Made by a program: the position numbers and the translations under genes | Assembly (NCBI GenBank): GCA_029891385.1 | Contig: CM057230.1 | Coordinates: forward strand, 31,513,402-31,577,401 | DNA from: Erythroxylum novogranatense | Lineage: Eukaryota > Streptophyta > Magnoliopsida > Malpighiales > Erythroxylaceae | DNA: 64,000 bases | Reading direction: 5' to 3' | The notes under the pieces: model-generated | The model's input: only the letters and a program-made list of their open reading frames with translations | Databases searched by the model: none | Told to the model about the DNA's origin: nothing | Shown: positions 1-11,663 of the stretch, piece after piece | Layout: every line of letters begins with the position of its first letter | Numbering within the stretch: position 1 is the first letter of the stretch

Positions 1-77
1 ATTTGTTTGTTACTAATTTCTTTCCTATTATTTTGTAATCTTTTCATTTTTTTGTTTCTTGTTAAAAAAAAATCGAA

Positions 78-974
78 ATGGATGGAAGTAATTTCTTTTA
101 TGACCCATATTCTCAATCCTATAACAATGTTTGGACTGATCAACCTAACTTTTGTTATGGATGGGATAATCACCATAATTACTTCCATAATAGTTTGCAG
201 GACGCACAACAATTCTCATACAGACTAGAAGCTTCCTATCACGACTCCGGTCCATCTCTGGAAGAGTTGATTTTGCAATTGTAGGAGAATACTCTACAAT
301 TCCAGAAGGATGGAGGGTAATTTCTAAAAAACACATGATCTAATGTCCAAGATTCGGAGAGACAATAGGATTCAGTTGCTTCTTTAAAAGAACTTATTAA
401 TAATACTATTGCTAACAATTTACAATTTCTACAAAATATGTAGCAACAATTGCATGAATTTTGACAGGAGACAAAAGCAAGCCAATAAAGTATGGAACAT
501 CAATTGGGTCAGATGGCAATAAGGCTCAATCGCCTAGAATCGCAAAGCGAAGAGGAGCTGCCTTATCAACCTGAGGTGTATCCAATGGATTTTTGTTCGA
601 AAACTTTACAGAGTGATAAGGAGCTTGAGAATTTTGAGGTCAACCCTCAACGAATTGTTTGTGCCGAAGAAGTTGAGAAGGAGTTCGAAGCCGCAAAGGA
701 CATATCTTTTAGCTCGGAGATAAGTACTGAGTCCATGATTATTCTTGAAACTAACTCTTTACCTTTATATAACATATTGGAGGAGTTAAATGATAAAGAA
801 AAAGGTAAAGAGACTTTCGAAATATTTCTAGACTGTATGAACTCGGTCGGGAATGAGAAGCAAAGGATAGGGAAGACGCTGAAAGAGGATGATGATCAAC
901 TAAGGCCTTATCCGGAACTATCTCGCCTGGAGGAGCCACATATGATACCTGATGATCATAATTTTGTCACGTGA
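78..974 (+). pseudogene. gag-like fragment of the Ty3/gypsy derivative
   Basis: One frame runs from an ATG at 78 to 974 with in-frame stops (first at 282-284, others between 300 and 490). The first part is rich in Asn, Tyr and Trp. The second, from 492, begins MEHQLGQMAIRLNRLESQ and continues into an acidic region. This matches the C-terminal part of plant Ty3/gypsy Gag, where a METQ-(I/L)GQLA segment precedes a proline-rich linker to the protease. No zinc knuckle or protease is seen. A downstream segment (971-1060) resembles the end of such polyproteins, with a RGNLRE remnant before a T-rich tract. It is not a host gene. Confidence 0.6.
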
Positions 975-2590
975 GGAGAACAAGGAATCGAGCCAGCTAC
1001 CCTAAACAAAGGCACTTCTTGCGAGGCAACCTAAGAGAAGTAAATTTCTTTTCTTTTACATTTTCGCGTTACTTTTTATATACATGTGTGTTTTTAAATT
1101 TGTTTGTTTTACTTGTTTTTAAGTTTTCAATCAAAATGAGAGAAAGAATAAAACAAATGAAACAAACATTTTCTCGTTTTCTATTGCTTCTAGGATTATA
1201 TAATCATGATTAGAGTGTGAATTGACTAGAGAATTTTATAGCAACTTTAACATGTACTTTTGCTCTTGTGATTGGTCGATATGCATTATCTTTAGAAAAA
1301 TAGTGACTAATGGTAGATAAAACTGGTGAGATTTTGAGCCTTATTTGACTGACACATTCATATCAGTCTCATTACTTTTTGATAATGTGTAACCTTCATG
1401 ACATGTACATCCCGATTTTGCATTGAATTTCTATTCGAGAGCACATTTTTATCACATGCATTAACATGGATATGACTATGCATTCTTTGTTTTTCATAAA
1501 CTGCATTAGCCAAATAACCTATCCTATTGACATGATTTTTTCCTTAATAAACTCCTTTGAGATTTAGCCTTTCTTTTTGTATAAACCACAGTTTATGCTT
1601 TTAAACTTAACCAAATGTCCTACCCAAGTCATAAGTTAGTGCAACATTTGTGATTGTTCAATTTATGGATATACAAATTCTAAGTGTGGGCGTGTACATA
1701 TGTGAGGGTTGGTTATAATGTTGGGATGTTATTTTATGTCTTATCATTGAAATTCCCATGTTGATGTAGTTTATTTTAATTTTTATAAGGAAAAGAAAAA
1801 AAGGGGAAAAGAAAAGAAAATGAAAAAGAAAGAAAAAAAGAAAAAAGAGAAAAAGAGAAAAAAATTGTTTAAAATAAATGTGTCAAGGAAGAATTGCATA
1901 TGTGTTGAAAAATTGTTTATGATTTATGCATCTTCCTAGAGTTATACTGGATGTGTTATTTGAGTATGTTGAATATGAGGTAGATGTTGGCTTGGAAGGT
2001 TCACTCTTATGATTTCAATATATTGTTGGCATAAATTGTATGAGTGATTCCTTCGGATTGATATATGCTTCATGTAGTTTGTGTATGAGAGCTTAATGAG
2101 GTTGTGAAATATAAATGTTGTGTTCATCATAGCTGACGATAACCAGTTTTTTATTGAGTATTACTTTTTTTTCACTAGTTTTGATAGCTTTCATGCTACT
2201 TAACCTAAATATATCTCACCTTACCTTTGCCCACATTACAAACTTGAAAAGTCCTTTGATTCATGATTTTGCATGTGAACATTAGTGGTAGAGAAATGAA
2301 ATGATATGCAAAGTTGTGGATTGTCATAATCATGAATGGTGTTGAGTGTACCCGTATATATATTTTAGTAAACACATTTTTCGAGTCTATCATTAGATTG
2401 CTCAATTTTTGAAGATGATGAATGTTGATTGATCATGAGTAAATGCTTGGAATGTTGATTTCTTGTTATGATTTTTGAAAGTTATGCATCTTTGTTTATG
2501 ATTATATATTCTTAGAAAATATGAGAATTGAGTCAATGTTTCGATCCTTTGAGCTTAATTTAGATGTTTTGTCTAAGGACGAACAAAAGC

Positions 2591-2606
2591 TAAGTGTGGG
2601 GGAAAT
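2591..2606 (+). other. polypurine tract before the 3' LTR
   Basis: The G-rich run TAAGTGTGGGGGAAAT lies immediately before the TGAT that opens the LTR. This is the usual place and composition of the plus-strand primer of Athila/Tat-type elements. Confidence 0.65.
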
Positions 2607-4203
2607 TGATTTGTGTTTAATTGTTGATATATCTAATCATTTATGTTTAGCAATTAATGATATGAAAATGCTTAAGATACTCACTTTAATTTATATATGA
2701 TTTTAGGTACAATTTGGAAGCAAAGGAATTAAAGTGAGTTGAAAGCACAACAAATGGGTCATTTTTCGAATATTTATTTTTACTTATCTTTATGAGGAAA
2801 GAAGAAGACAAAAAATCAAAAATAGGAGAATTAAAAGTGTTTGTTGAAAAAAAAGAAAAAAATGACATTGCAACATCACAAAACGCAATGCAATCTTAAT
2901 GGGAAAGGCCATACGTTCAACGTAACGCATATGTGTTTTGCATTGAACGCATAGAAGCCTGCATTTCAGGGGCGTAAAGGAGGCTGCAAACAAATGTTTT
3001 AAAGGGTTGCAAAGTTTATCTGCCACATCAGAAGGAACATAGACAGTGCGGAGAAGAGAGCGTAGCAACGTGGACGTGGAGGTGTGAACCCGCGGGTTGG
3101 AGCTGCTGTGGCTTGGCTGGGTGGCTCGTTTGTTGGAGAAGGTGCTACAGTTTGTGGTTGAAGCACGCAGGCATGAGAGAGGGCAGTAGCATGGACCATT
3201 AAACTCACCACTTAAATTGTCTCATCAGCTACAGTAGACAGTGAAGAGCAATAGTGATAGCTGCATGGGAGAGGAATTTTGGGAGCAGCAATAAAGGGTT
3301 TTCGGTGGGACATTAGATAGGTGCCAAAGCAATTTTATAGGAAAACCCCATGAAAGGCTAGGCCTCCCGACGCCGATCCGAAGATGACATTGACGCCGAC
3401 GACTCGAGTTAAATATTTTTTATTATTTTGTTGTTTCTTTCTCTCATTAGGAATTGATTATGTTATCCTAATTTAATTGATTTGGGTATTGTGTATGGAT
3501 AATCAAATTTTCACTATTATTCGGTTATTTGTGTATGAACCTGTTGGGTATTGTGAGTTGATGATTTTAATGCATTCATTGAATCGTTAATTGCAAAACC
3601 ATTGCTAGAATTTCGATATAATCCGTAATTGTTATGTTGAAATTCATGTGTAGCGTCTAATGATTCGCAATCATTAGGAATAACATGACTTAGGTTAAAT
3701 GATGCATCGTATGTGGTTGTTGCTTTGATTAATTGATTTCCTAATTCGTAATGCTACTGCCTAATTAAATCTAGAGATCGTACCCTAGGTTGTTCGATAG
3801 TTAGGTTTAATTAACGATCGTATCTTGATTAAACAAAACCTAAGGAAAAACTCGAGTTAATTATTAACCCATAATTAATAGTTGCTATGAGAGATTAAAG
3901 AATAACAAATTAATAAAATATGCTTAGTCAGGGTGTAGGCCGATATTAAATCAAAGAAGTGGGTCCATACCGAATTCTTCATTTTTATCACTTTTCTTGC
4001 ATGTTTTCTTTAATTTATTTTTATTAGTTAATTTTACTTTATTTTCTTCTTTCAAAATCCAACCCCCCTGGGTTTTTCCTAAATATCGGTTAATTTCATT
4101 CCATAAACTTTACACACACTCTCTGTGGGATCGACCTAGACTCGCCACTATTATAGTAGTAATCTAGTTATTTTATTTTGACTAGCGTAACGACGCGCGA
4201 TCA
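2607..4203 (+). repeat. 3' LTR of the Ty3/gypsy derivative (about 1.6 kb)
   Basis: It starts TGAT at 2607 and ends ATCA at 4203, a perfect short inverted terminus. Near the end it has the motif CTCTGTGGGATCGACCTAGACTCG, typical of the R/U5 end of plant Ty3/gypsy LTRs. The polypurine tract abuts its left end. Small ORFs inside it on the minus strand (2686-3211) are not considered genes. The target duplication cannot be checked because the other LTR is outside the window. Confidence 0.7.
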
Positions 4204-4328
4204 TAGGCAATATCATGTCATTGTCTATCTCTAAGTAAATATCACATATTTCGATGATTTTAGCTAAACTACTATTTCTCATTTTAATGAAACCAAAATA
4301 TCCTTATATATATGATGATAAGAGTTCT
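4204..4328. other. short flank without recognised content
   Basis: An AT-rich piece between the end of the gypsy LTR and the first recognisable copia gag residues. It probably belongs to the truncated minus-strand copia copy, but I see no motif. Confidence 0.4.
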
Positions 4329-5215
4329 TTATGTGATGCCACCTATCCAGTTAAACTCACAAGATGCACTATTCACATCATTATCATATGACAATGGTGG
4401 TAGTTGTCGATGCATGTTCAACATCACTGCTATCATCTTTCTTGACATCTTTGCCTTTGTTTTTTCCTTCTTTGACTTTCGACATAACTTTTTGATATGT
4501 CCCTTTTTCTTACAGTGATGGCACTCAACATTTGCATATTTATTTGATCTTCCTCTGCTCATATCTCTGAAATTGAGACCTTTAGATTTGCTCATCCCCC
4601 TAGAACCTTTGACTTAAACTTCTGACTGTGTTGAAGAGGTCAAACTCTAAAATCTCTGTTTCGTCTCTTCGTTCAAACTTCCACTTTTTACAGATTCCGT
4701 GTTAACAACATCATCAACTGTAAAATTGTAGCAAGGAGGTAGGCATGAAAAGGGTAAGCACTTCATTATCGAACTTTATACCCATTCCTAATTATTGATC
4801 CACGATCCTCTAAAATTCATTCAAGTGATTTGCCATAGAGGTACCTTCTCGATATTTTATTTGTACTAATTTTGTCAGTAAATATATATTGTTACCAGTT
4901 TTTTAGGCATACAACTCCTCGAGCTTCTTTCACAACATCCGTGCGTGAGTCTCGTTGCAGATATGATTATACATATTATCTTTAACAAATTGTAGAATAA
5001 AACTACATACTTGCTCATGCTCAAATGCACACTCCTCGTCGAATTTATTTTCAAGTTTTGTTATGGTCAACACCGATAAATGCATTTTTTGATGAATAAA
5101 AGATCTTCCATCTTGTTCTTCCATATGTGGTTGTTGAATCCATTTAGGCTAATCATCTTGCTTATTTTTGTCTCCATTTTCGATGAGAAATGCTTTGACA
5201 CAGAGCAGAACCTAG
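4329..5215 (-). pseudogene. copia gag remnant (copy A)
   Basis: Read on the minus strand, the frame starts near 5200 and gives a copia Gag: a segment ending NETHARMLWKKLEELYA, then KTGNNIYLLTKLVQIKYREG, then a stretch with GTSMANHLNEF and GMGIKFDNEVL. A zinc knuckle follows, CHHCKKKGHIKKLC (CX2CX4HX4C), at about 4480-4520. Several stops and shifts interrupt it. The frame fades out where the protease should begin, so the copy is truncated on its left side. These are standard TNT1-type Gag landmarks. Confidence 0.75.
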
Positions 5216-5226
5216 CTATGATACCA
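5215..5226 (-). other. primer binding site of copia copy A
   Basis: The minus strand reads TGGTATCATAGC, one base off the initiator-methionine tRNA complement TGGTATCAGAGC used by plant LTR elements. It lies two bases from the LTR edge at 5229. Confidence 0.75.
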
Positions 5227-5228
5227 CT

Positions 5229-5722
5229 TGTTAGGAAAAATTACGAATTAAATCCCACAGGTAAAATAAACAACGAAATAAACGCAGAAATTTAACATGG
5301 ATTACCCTCTAATTTGGGCTATATCCACGGGTCACACTCCGAATAAATCTTCTACTAATTAAAATAGCAGGTACAAAGAGTAATAAATGATACAATAAAA
5401 TAGTGGTGCTCTCATACAAGAAGTTTTCAAAATTTACTGTCCCTAAGATAATATGCTCACAATTTCATCACTCGCCCTTTTAAAAAAAACGTTTCCTAAA
5501 AATACCCCAGAAGTAACTCTCTCACACAAAATAAGTCTCTAATCTCTCTTAAAACTCACCACATTTATCATAAATATAATGCAAACGTTGATAATTAAAA
5601 AGGGAGAGAAGGTGATATTTTATAAACCCTCCACCGCCTTAACTATCCACTGCCATAGCTTGCATGCAACGTGTGTACAACTCGCATGTACGTTGTTAAT
5701 AGTTGCATGCACATTGTTCACA
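5229..5722 (-). repeat. LTR of copia copy A (outer end uncertain)
   Basis: On the plus strand the LTR begins TGTTAGGAAAAATT at 5229 next to the primer site. The outer edge is not defined by a partner LTR; about 5722 (ending TTCA) is a guess based on the change of sequence and a T-run starting at 5731. Confidence 0.45.
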
Positions 5723-6067
5723 GCAGCTTGCTTTTTTTTTTGACATAAGTCTAGGACATTAGCAGTACCCATGTAGTTGGTACTGCCTTATAGAATGGTC
5801 CTAGTATACATCAACTAAAGACAAACTTGGCAAACTGTAAACATAACAAAGAAGCAATAGTGAAGAACTATGGTCATCTCAAGGTGTAATGGGACAAATT
5901 GAATAATTATGAAGCAATTCATGTATGTTTTTGCAATAAATGCAAATGTAACTGCACCAACATATTCGAGAAAAAGAGAGAAAAGGAGTGAGTGCATTAA
6001 TTTTTGATGGGCCACGATGATGTAGATTACAAAATTGTGCGCTCCAACATATTTTAGTAGGACCAAG

Positions 6068-6240
6068 AAGGATGCAATCATTTGTGGGCATTGTCAGAAG
6101 CCTGGGCATGAAACTAATGAATGTTTTCACCTGATTGGATATCTCAATTGGTGTTCGACAAGCCTGAAGAAGTTGGGTGCAGTGTGAAAAGAGGATGAGT
6201 GGGCCAGTGAGGTGCACAATCTCTTGGGAGAGGGTGTGGT
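6068..6240 (+). pseudogene. copia B gag end with zinc knuckle
   Basis: The frame reads CGHCQKPGHETNEC (CX2CX4HX4C) followed by FHLIGYLNW, the usual tail of copia Gag. A stop follows about 20 codons later. No intact N-terminal Gag was found upstream. Confidence 0.7.
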
Positions 6241-6427
6241 GTTATTGTTAAGGCAAGTAAGACAATCAGTATTAAACAAATCTAATAGTACATAAACCAC
6301 AACAATTAATGATGATCAAGTAGATTTGAATGAGCTATCAAGAGAACAATGAATTACATTAATGATTTTTTTAAATGCCTAAAAATTAAATTCGAGTGAA
6401 CCACATCTTTCAAGTAATTCAAAATTT

Positions 6428-6830
6428 ATGTCTTGGATTATAGACACTGAGGCATCAAACCATATGACTAGCATAATGGAATGCTTAGAGGATGTGATGG
6501 ATGCAACTCCTTATCTTATGGGGCTGCCAAATGGTGAAGAAACTCAAGCTGTGAAGCAAGAAATGGTGATCTTTAGAGAGAATTTGAAATTAAGACGAGT
6601 TCTATTTGCTCTCATTTAAACTACAATTTGATTTTTGAATCACGGTTCCTTGAGGACTCGAATTACATTACGCAATTCACTAATAAACTTTGTTTTCTAC
6701 AAAACCGTGCTAAGAGGATGTTGATCGGGAACAACAAGAGGGACTTTACTTTCTTTATGTGTATCAACAAAATAGCTAAAATTATTCCTACAAAGTTATA
6801 GCATGGAAGGTTGGGGTATCTATCACCTAA
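6428..6830 (+). pseudogene. copia B protease remnant
   Basis: The frame opens SWIIDTEASNHMT, a copia aspartic protease start. The catalytic D-(S/T)-G-A is changed to D-T-E-A, so the active site is lost. It continues GLPNGEETQAVKQE and KLRRVLFAL, then shifts frame. Further on, HGRLGYLSPKITN marks the pre-integrase domain, where the nested element has inserted. Confidence 0.75.
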
Positions 6831-6839
6831 AATAACAAA

Positions 6840-7092
6840 TGCTGAAGTTATTTTTTTAAAAAAAAGAAGAACATGTATAAGATAAAAGAATACGTAACAC
6901 TGGAGTTGCTTTATTATATATTGAATAATGAACTTGGTTACCTTATATAGGCAAAATACAAAAAAAAACTTAAAAACTATTAAATAGAGATTTTAGCCAA
7001 TAATTATGGCTTATAAGATAAAATTAAAAACAAATTAAAGACCTATTCAAAAGAATTTTTGACAACTCTACAATTTTGAATAATTCCTAACA
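6840..7092 (-). repeat. 3' LTR (in element orientation) of the nested gag-only element
   Basis: It runs from TG at 6840 to CA at 7092 on the plus strand and aligns along its whole length with 8231-8480, by eye roughly 90% identical. Confidence 0.85.
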
Positions 7093-8150
7093 TTCTCCCT
7101 TAATTAAAAATTGAAACAAAAATCACAAGCATGAAGCACAACTCTCCATAATTCTTTTCTTTCGCACACTTCTCTATAATCTTCTCAATGGAGCACTTAT
7201 CTTTGTTCTTCAACAAGAGAACTTCTCTTATCACTTTTCTCCATAAAACACTTCTCTTTATGATGCATCTTAGTGCACTTCTCACCAACTAAAAGAGGTT
7301 GTCTTCTTCAATCACTTACACTGTATTTGCTTGTTCTTCATTGTTAAACTTGCAATCCTTTTTCAAATGTCCAAATTGTTTACACCTAAAGCACTGAGAC
7401 TTCCCTTTATACTAACAATCTTTCTTTTCATGACCAAACTTCTCTCAATGGCCACATTGAGGAATGTTTCAATTCTTCTTTGATGACGAAACCTTTGCTC
7501 AATATGCTCCCTCCACTATCTTTTCACTTTCTTGTTTTCTCATTGCCCTTTTTTGCTTTTAAGCTTCTAAATCATTAATCAATTCTGGCAATGTCATTTG
7601 GTTGATGTCCTTTGAGCCTTCAAAAGATGAAATTTTTGCCTCAAACCTTTTAGGTAAACTTATTAAGACCTTCTTTATGATCCTGCTGTAGAGTAGCTCT
7701 TCTCCCATAAGTTTGATTTTATTTACCACCACCATGAGCTTATTTGAGAACTCTTAAATTGTCTCCTTTTCATTTATTGTAAGAATTTCAAAATCTCTTT
7801 TGAGATTTAAGATTTGCATTTGCCTTGTCACAACATTCTCTTGATATAGCTCCTTCAATACGTCCCATACTTCCTTAGTTATTTTACAAGTCATAATTCT
7901 TATGAAAATTAACTCAAATATAGTAGCATGTATTTAAAATAAAGCTCTTAGGATTTTAACTTCTTCATCTTCGTGAGCTCTAATTTGATTGAGTGCAAGA
8001 TTATTGCCTAGAGGAGGTACATGCCTTTCACCTTTAACCTACTACCAAAAACCGGGACCTCTCAAGTGAGTTTTCATTTTGACAGCCCATACTTGATAAT
8101 TTTCATAATTGACAACCTGGGCTGAAAGAGATAATGTGTTTAAGGAATCC
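7093..8150 (-). pseudogene. gag of the nested copia element
   Basis: Read on the minus strand from about 8150, it begins MDSLNTLSLSAQVVNYENYQ and continues VWAVKMKTHL, ILRALF, VWDVLKELYQEN and QMQILNLKRDFE. A CCHC knuckle CFRCKQFGHLKKDC follows near 7330-7380. These are the parts of a UBN2-type copia Gag in order. Several stops break the frame. Protease, integrase and reverse transcriptase are absent between the two LTRs. Confidence 0.75.
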
Positions 8151-8230
8151 ATGGAAAGATAGGAAGCTTTGGTTAGGTTATCTCTTAATCATTCATAGGT
8201 CCCTCAAGATCACTAAGAGCTCTGATACCA

Positions 8231-8480
8231 TGTAGAAGTTTAAAAAAAAAAAAAGAACATGTATAAGATAAAAGAATATGTAACACTGGAGTTTTTTTTA
8301 TTATATATTAAATAATGAGCTCGATTGCCTTATATAGGCAAAATACAAAAAAAAACTCAATAACTGTTAAATAGAGATTTCAGATAATAAATCTGGCTTA
8401 TAAGATAAAATTATAAACAAACTAAAGACCTATTCAAAAGAAAATTTGACAACTCTACAATTTTGAATTAATTTCCAACA
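8231..8480 (-). repeat. 5' LTR (in element orientation) of the nested gag-only element
   Basis: It runs from TG at 8231 to CA at 8480 on the plus strand, and the primer site abuts its left edge at 8230. Confidence 0.85.
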
Positions 8481-11240
8481 ATAAAATCACTTACTAATTT
8501 TGGTAGTGATGTTAAAGGTAGTGATGTGGAAAAATAATGCTTGTAGTATTTACTTTAGAGTGAAACAAACTAAAGAAGTCTTTTTGCCTAATAATAATTT
8601 AACAAAAGAGGCTTTCAAATTGATATAATGTGATCCTTGCGGTGCTCATAGAACACTCGCTTCTTATAGGGTATCTTTTTTTTGACAATTGTGGATGATA
8701 TATCTCATTGCGTATGGGATTTTTTTTTAAAAGAGAAAAGTGAAGTTTCACACATATTGAAGAATTTCTTTGCCTTAATACAACAACAATTTGATAAAAC
8801 ATTGAAATTGTGTAATTTGATAATGAGACTGAACTTAGATGTGTGAAGGAATATTTTGATGAACACAACAAGTTACACCAATCATCATATATAGGGACAC
8901 CACAATAAAATGGTTGGGTGGAAAGAAAACATCGATATATTCTTAATATGGCAAGAGTTTTGCATTTTCAGGCTAGCTTGCCAATTGAGTTTTAAGGAGA
9001 ATGTGTACTCACAATAGGCTATTTAATTAATAGAACTCCTTTAAATTTGTTAAGGGTAAGACACCTTATGAAATCCTTTTTAGGTATGCACCATCCTATA
9101 AACATATAAGAATCTTTAGGTACTTATGTTTTGCTAGAAATGAGAATCGTGAAAAAGATGGGTTTACCAGTAGGAGTCGCACAAATGTATTTTTGTAGGA
9201 TATCCTTTCAAAAATAAGGGATGGAATTTACATTAAACTAATAATGGAGTTTTCTTTGTCTCACATGACGTAGTGTTTATTGAGAGCAATTTTATTCATA
9301 TTGATGAGAAATGGGGAAAGGTATAGTGCTGTAAGATAAATTTAATGGGGCTTTGTGTGAAGAGGTGTTCATTAATGATGAATTTGAGAAAGTCACATCA
9401 TGTCATGCTGATGTAAATAGGCATTCAACTAAAGGCAAGACTGATGGATTTATGGCCAATGCTAGAAATGCATGACTTTATGGAAACATTAGTAATCAGT
9501 GTGAAAACAATGGTGTTATATATCAAGGAGACATACTAGGTGATATGGCAGAGGAAGAGCAACTAGGACAAGGAAAAAGGGATAAACATTTCTCTGTTTG
9601 ATTGAGAGATTATGTTACCAACACTTCATGTATGTCCTTACAAAAGTTCATCCCTTTAAAAATTGTCTTCAGGTTCACTCTATCTTATAGCTCATTATAT
9701 GAATTTTTCTTACATCACCATCATTTTTGGGTAGCTGTTACTACAAGATATGAGCCAAGTTCTTTTCTAGAAGTAGTAAAGGATAAGAAATAGAGGGAGC
9801 AATGCAAAAAGAGATACAAGCTCTCGAGGATAATGAGACACGGGTTACATAAGACTTTCCCTTCAAAAAGACAACTCCGTGATGCAAAATGTTCTATAAG
9901 ATCAAATATATTACAAATGATACTATTGAATATTATAAGGCTTGTTTATTGATTCTTGGCAACAACTAAGTAGAAAGAATAGACTACAATGAGACATTTG
10001 CCCCAACATCAAAGATGACAACAACCTGAGCCTTCTTAGTTGTTGTCGTCATTAAAGGTTAGGAATTACATCAAATGGATGTTCATAATACATACTTGCA
10101 TGAAAATCTAGAAGAGGAGGTTTACATGAAGCTCCCTCCTAATTTTAAGTCACAAAGCCCCAGGAAGGTATGTTGTTTAAAGAAGTCTCTTTACAGTCTT
10201 GTTCAAGTGCCAAGATGTTGGTTTACAAATTTTGAGTGCTATATTGAAAAATTATGGCTTTTGACAATCTTCTTCAGAATATTCCCAGTTTACATTTTGT
10301 GAATATGACATCCAAATGAATATACTAGTATATGTTGAAGATTTGGTTGTTTCTAGAAATGATGGTGTAGTGTTGCAATAGTTCAAAATTTATTTGAGTC
10401 AATGCTTCCACATGAAAGATTTGGAAAAACTGAAATATTTTTTAATTATTAAAGTGAGACTAAATTCTATTGGTATATTTCTTTACCAACGCAAATATAT
10501 GTTGGATATCATTTTAGAAATAGGTTTGTTGTGTGCCAAGCCCGCTAGTGTACCCATTGAATAAAACCATTATTTATCTTTAATGGAAGGGGACATTTTG
10601 GATTACCCAATTACGTATCGTCGGCTTATTGGGCACCTTACTTTTGCTCAACTAGAATTTTCATATAGTGTGCATGTGTTAGCCTAGTTTATGAATGAAC
10701 CAAAGTACGAAACTGGGAGGTGGCTTTAAGGGCCGTACGATATCTAAAGTCCAACCTCGGATAGGAAATTTTACTGCAAGTTGTCAATGATCTTCGTCTT
10801 TATGCATATTGTGATGCAGATTAAGCTAGTTATCTTTTAATACGTCCTTCATTAATTGCTTTTTTCCCCCTTTTGGTGGTTCTATTATCTCATGGAAGAC
10901 TAAAAAATAACAGATAATGTCTTGTTTTTCAACTACGATTGAGTATTTTTCCATTGCCAAAACTACTTGTGAGTTAAAGTGGCTAAACGGTCTCTTGTTG
11001 GCTCTTAGGATAGATCACTTCGTGCCAATGTAATTATATTGTGATAATCAAACAGGTTTCTATATTGCTAATTTTCCAGTTTTTTGTAATCACACAAAAT
11101 ATACTAAGGTTAATTGTCATTTTGTGTGTGATATGATTCAATCCAATAACATCCTACCTATTTATGTTCTAGGAGACATTCTAACTAAAGCATTGGGGAA
11201 ATGACAATTTGATCATTTTCGTCGCAAGTTGGGAGTTCTT
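8481..11240 (+). pseudogene. copia B integrase, reverse transcriptase and RNase H remnants
   Basis: Shifting frames give integrase pieces (VKQTKEVF, then YFLTIVDDISH-like, then GTPQQNG-like and INRTPLNLL), then reverse transcriptase from about 9800. The best RT block is 10075-10300 (MDVHNTYLHENLEEEVYMKL), followed at about 10325 by LVYVEDLVVSRND. There the catalytic YVDD is changed to YVED. An RNase H part near 10790 reads LRLYAYCDAD. Many stops and frameshifts show it is inactive. Confidence 0.75.
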
Positions 11241-11261
11241 AAGTTACATGCTTGAAGGGGG

Positions 11262-11400
11262 TATTGGAGATTCGTGATGTATATTGTAGATATTATCTTT
11301 TATATTTTTGTCATTCTTTCTTATCTAGTATTTCATCTTGTATTGGGTGAAAGGAATTGTACATATAGATAGACAATGAAAGGGCATACCAAATTTTTTC
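11262..11400 (+). repeat. degenerate 3' LTR start of copia B
   Basis: After the polypurine tract the sequence TATTGGAGATTCGTGATGTA opens what looks like a short copia LTR whose first TG has become TA. The right end is uncertain. 11400-11660 is AT-rich with nothing recognised. Confidence 0.45.
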
Positions 11401-11663
11401 CATAATTAATCGAACTTTACACATTTAATGAAAATTTTATCAAATTATCTTTAAAATTTTCAATATCAAAATTAATTAAAAAATCATATAAATTTTATCA
11501 TGTGTTTAGCAATTAATTATATTGTATAATAATTTGCAATATGTTTAAAAAATAACGTCCCTTATCCTAAAATTCATAACAACTCATGGTATGCGAAGAA
11601 AGAGTACAACACGAGAACTTTTTAGTAATTCTTGCATGTCTGACAAATAAAAAGGTCTAAAGC

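Larger units (their letters stand above)
1..4203 (+). mobile_element. 3' part of a Ty3/gypsy-type (Athila/Tat-like) non-autonomous LTR element
   Basis: The stretch holds a gag-like reading frame with stops, a long non-coding part, a polypurine tract and a 3' LTR. The motif TAAGTGTGGG occurs at about 1681 and again at 2591, just before the LTR; this is usual in plant Athila/Tat-related elements. No protease, reverse transcriptase or integrase is visible between the gag-like frame and the LTR, so this is a LARD-like derivative or a deleted copy. The 5' LTR lies outside the window. A purine-rich run (GGAAAAGAAAA type) at 1790-1865 is part of the non-coding section. Confidence 0.75.
6840..8480 (-). 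mobile_element. nested gag-only copia element (TR-GAG-like), complete
   Basis: Two similar 250 bp LTRs (6840-7092 and 8231-8480) flank 1.14 kb. On the minus strand the primer site TGGTATCAGAGC (8219-8230) touches one LTR, and a purine run AAGGGAGAA touches the other at 7093. The only coding content is a gag frame. The flanking 5-mers ACAAA (6835-6839) and ATAAA (8481-8485) fit a target duplication with one change. The element lies inside the pre-integrase domain of copia B. With no pol domain it depended on another element for movement. Confidence 0.88.
5723..11400 (+). mobile_element. decayed Ty1/copia element B, interrupted by a nested element
   Basis: Plus-strand copia landmarks occur in order: Gag zinc knuckle (about 6083-6123), protease start (6428), integrase (about 8560-9300), reverse transcriptase (about 9800-10500), RNase H (about 10600-11240), polypurine tract GAAGGGGG (11254-11261) and the start of a degenerate LTR (11262). 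The body is split between protease and integrase by the nested 6840-8480 element. Frameshifts and stops are numerous, so this copy is dead. The left end is not resolved. A T-run at 5731-5740 and a 25 bp hairpin (5762-5786) lie near it. Confidence 0.75.

Noticed and set aside
5762..5786. Short hairpin GCAGTACC / GGTACTGC
   Set aside because: Only 8 bp arms and no TE ends or tRNA features; too weak to name.
5879..6217. 112-codon minus-strand ORF
   Set aside because: Antisense of the copia B gag zinc-knuckle region.
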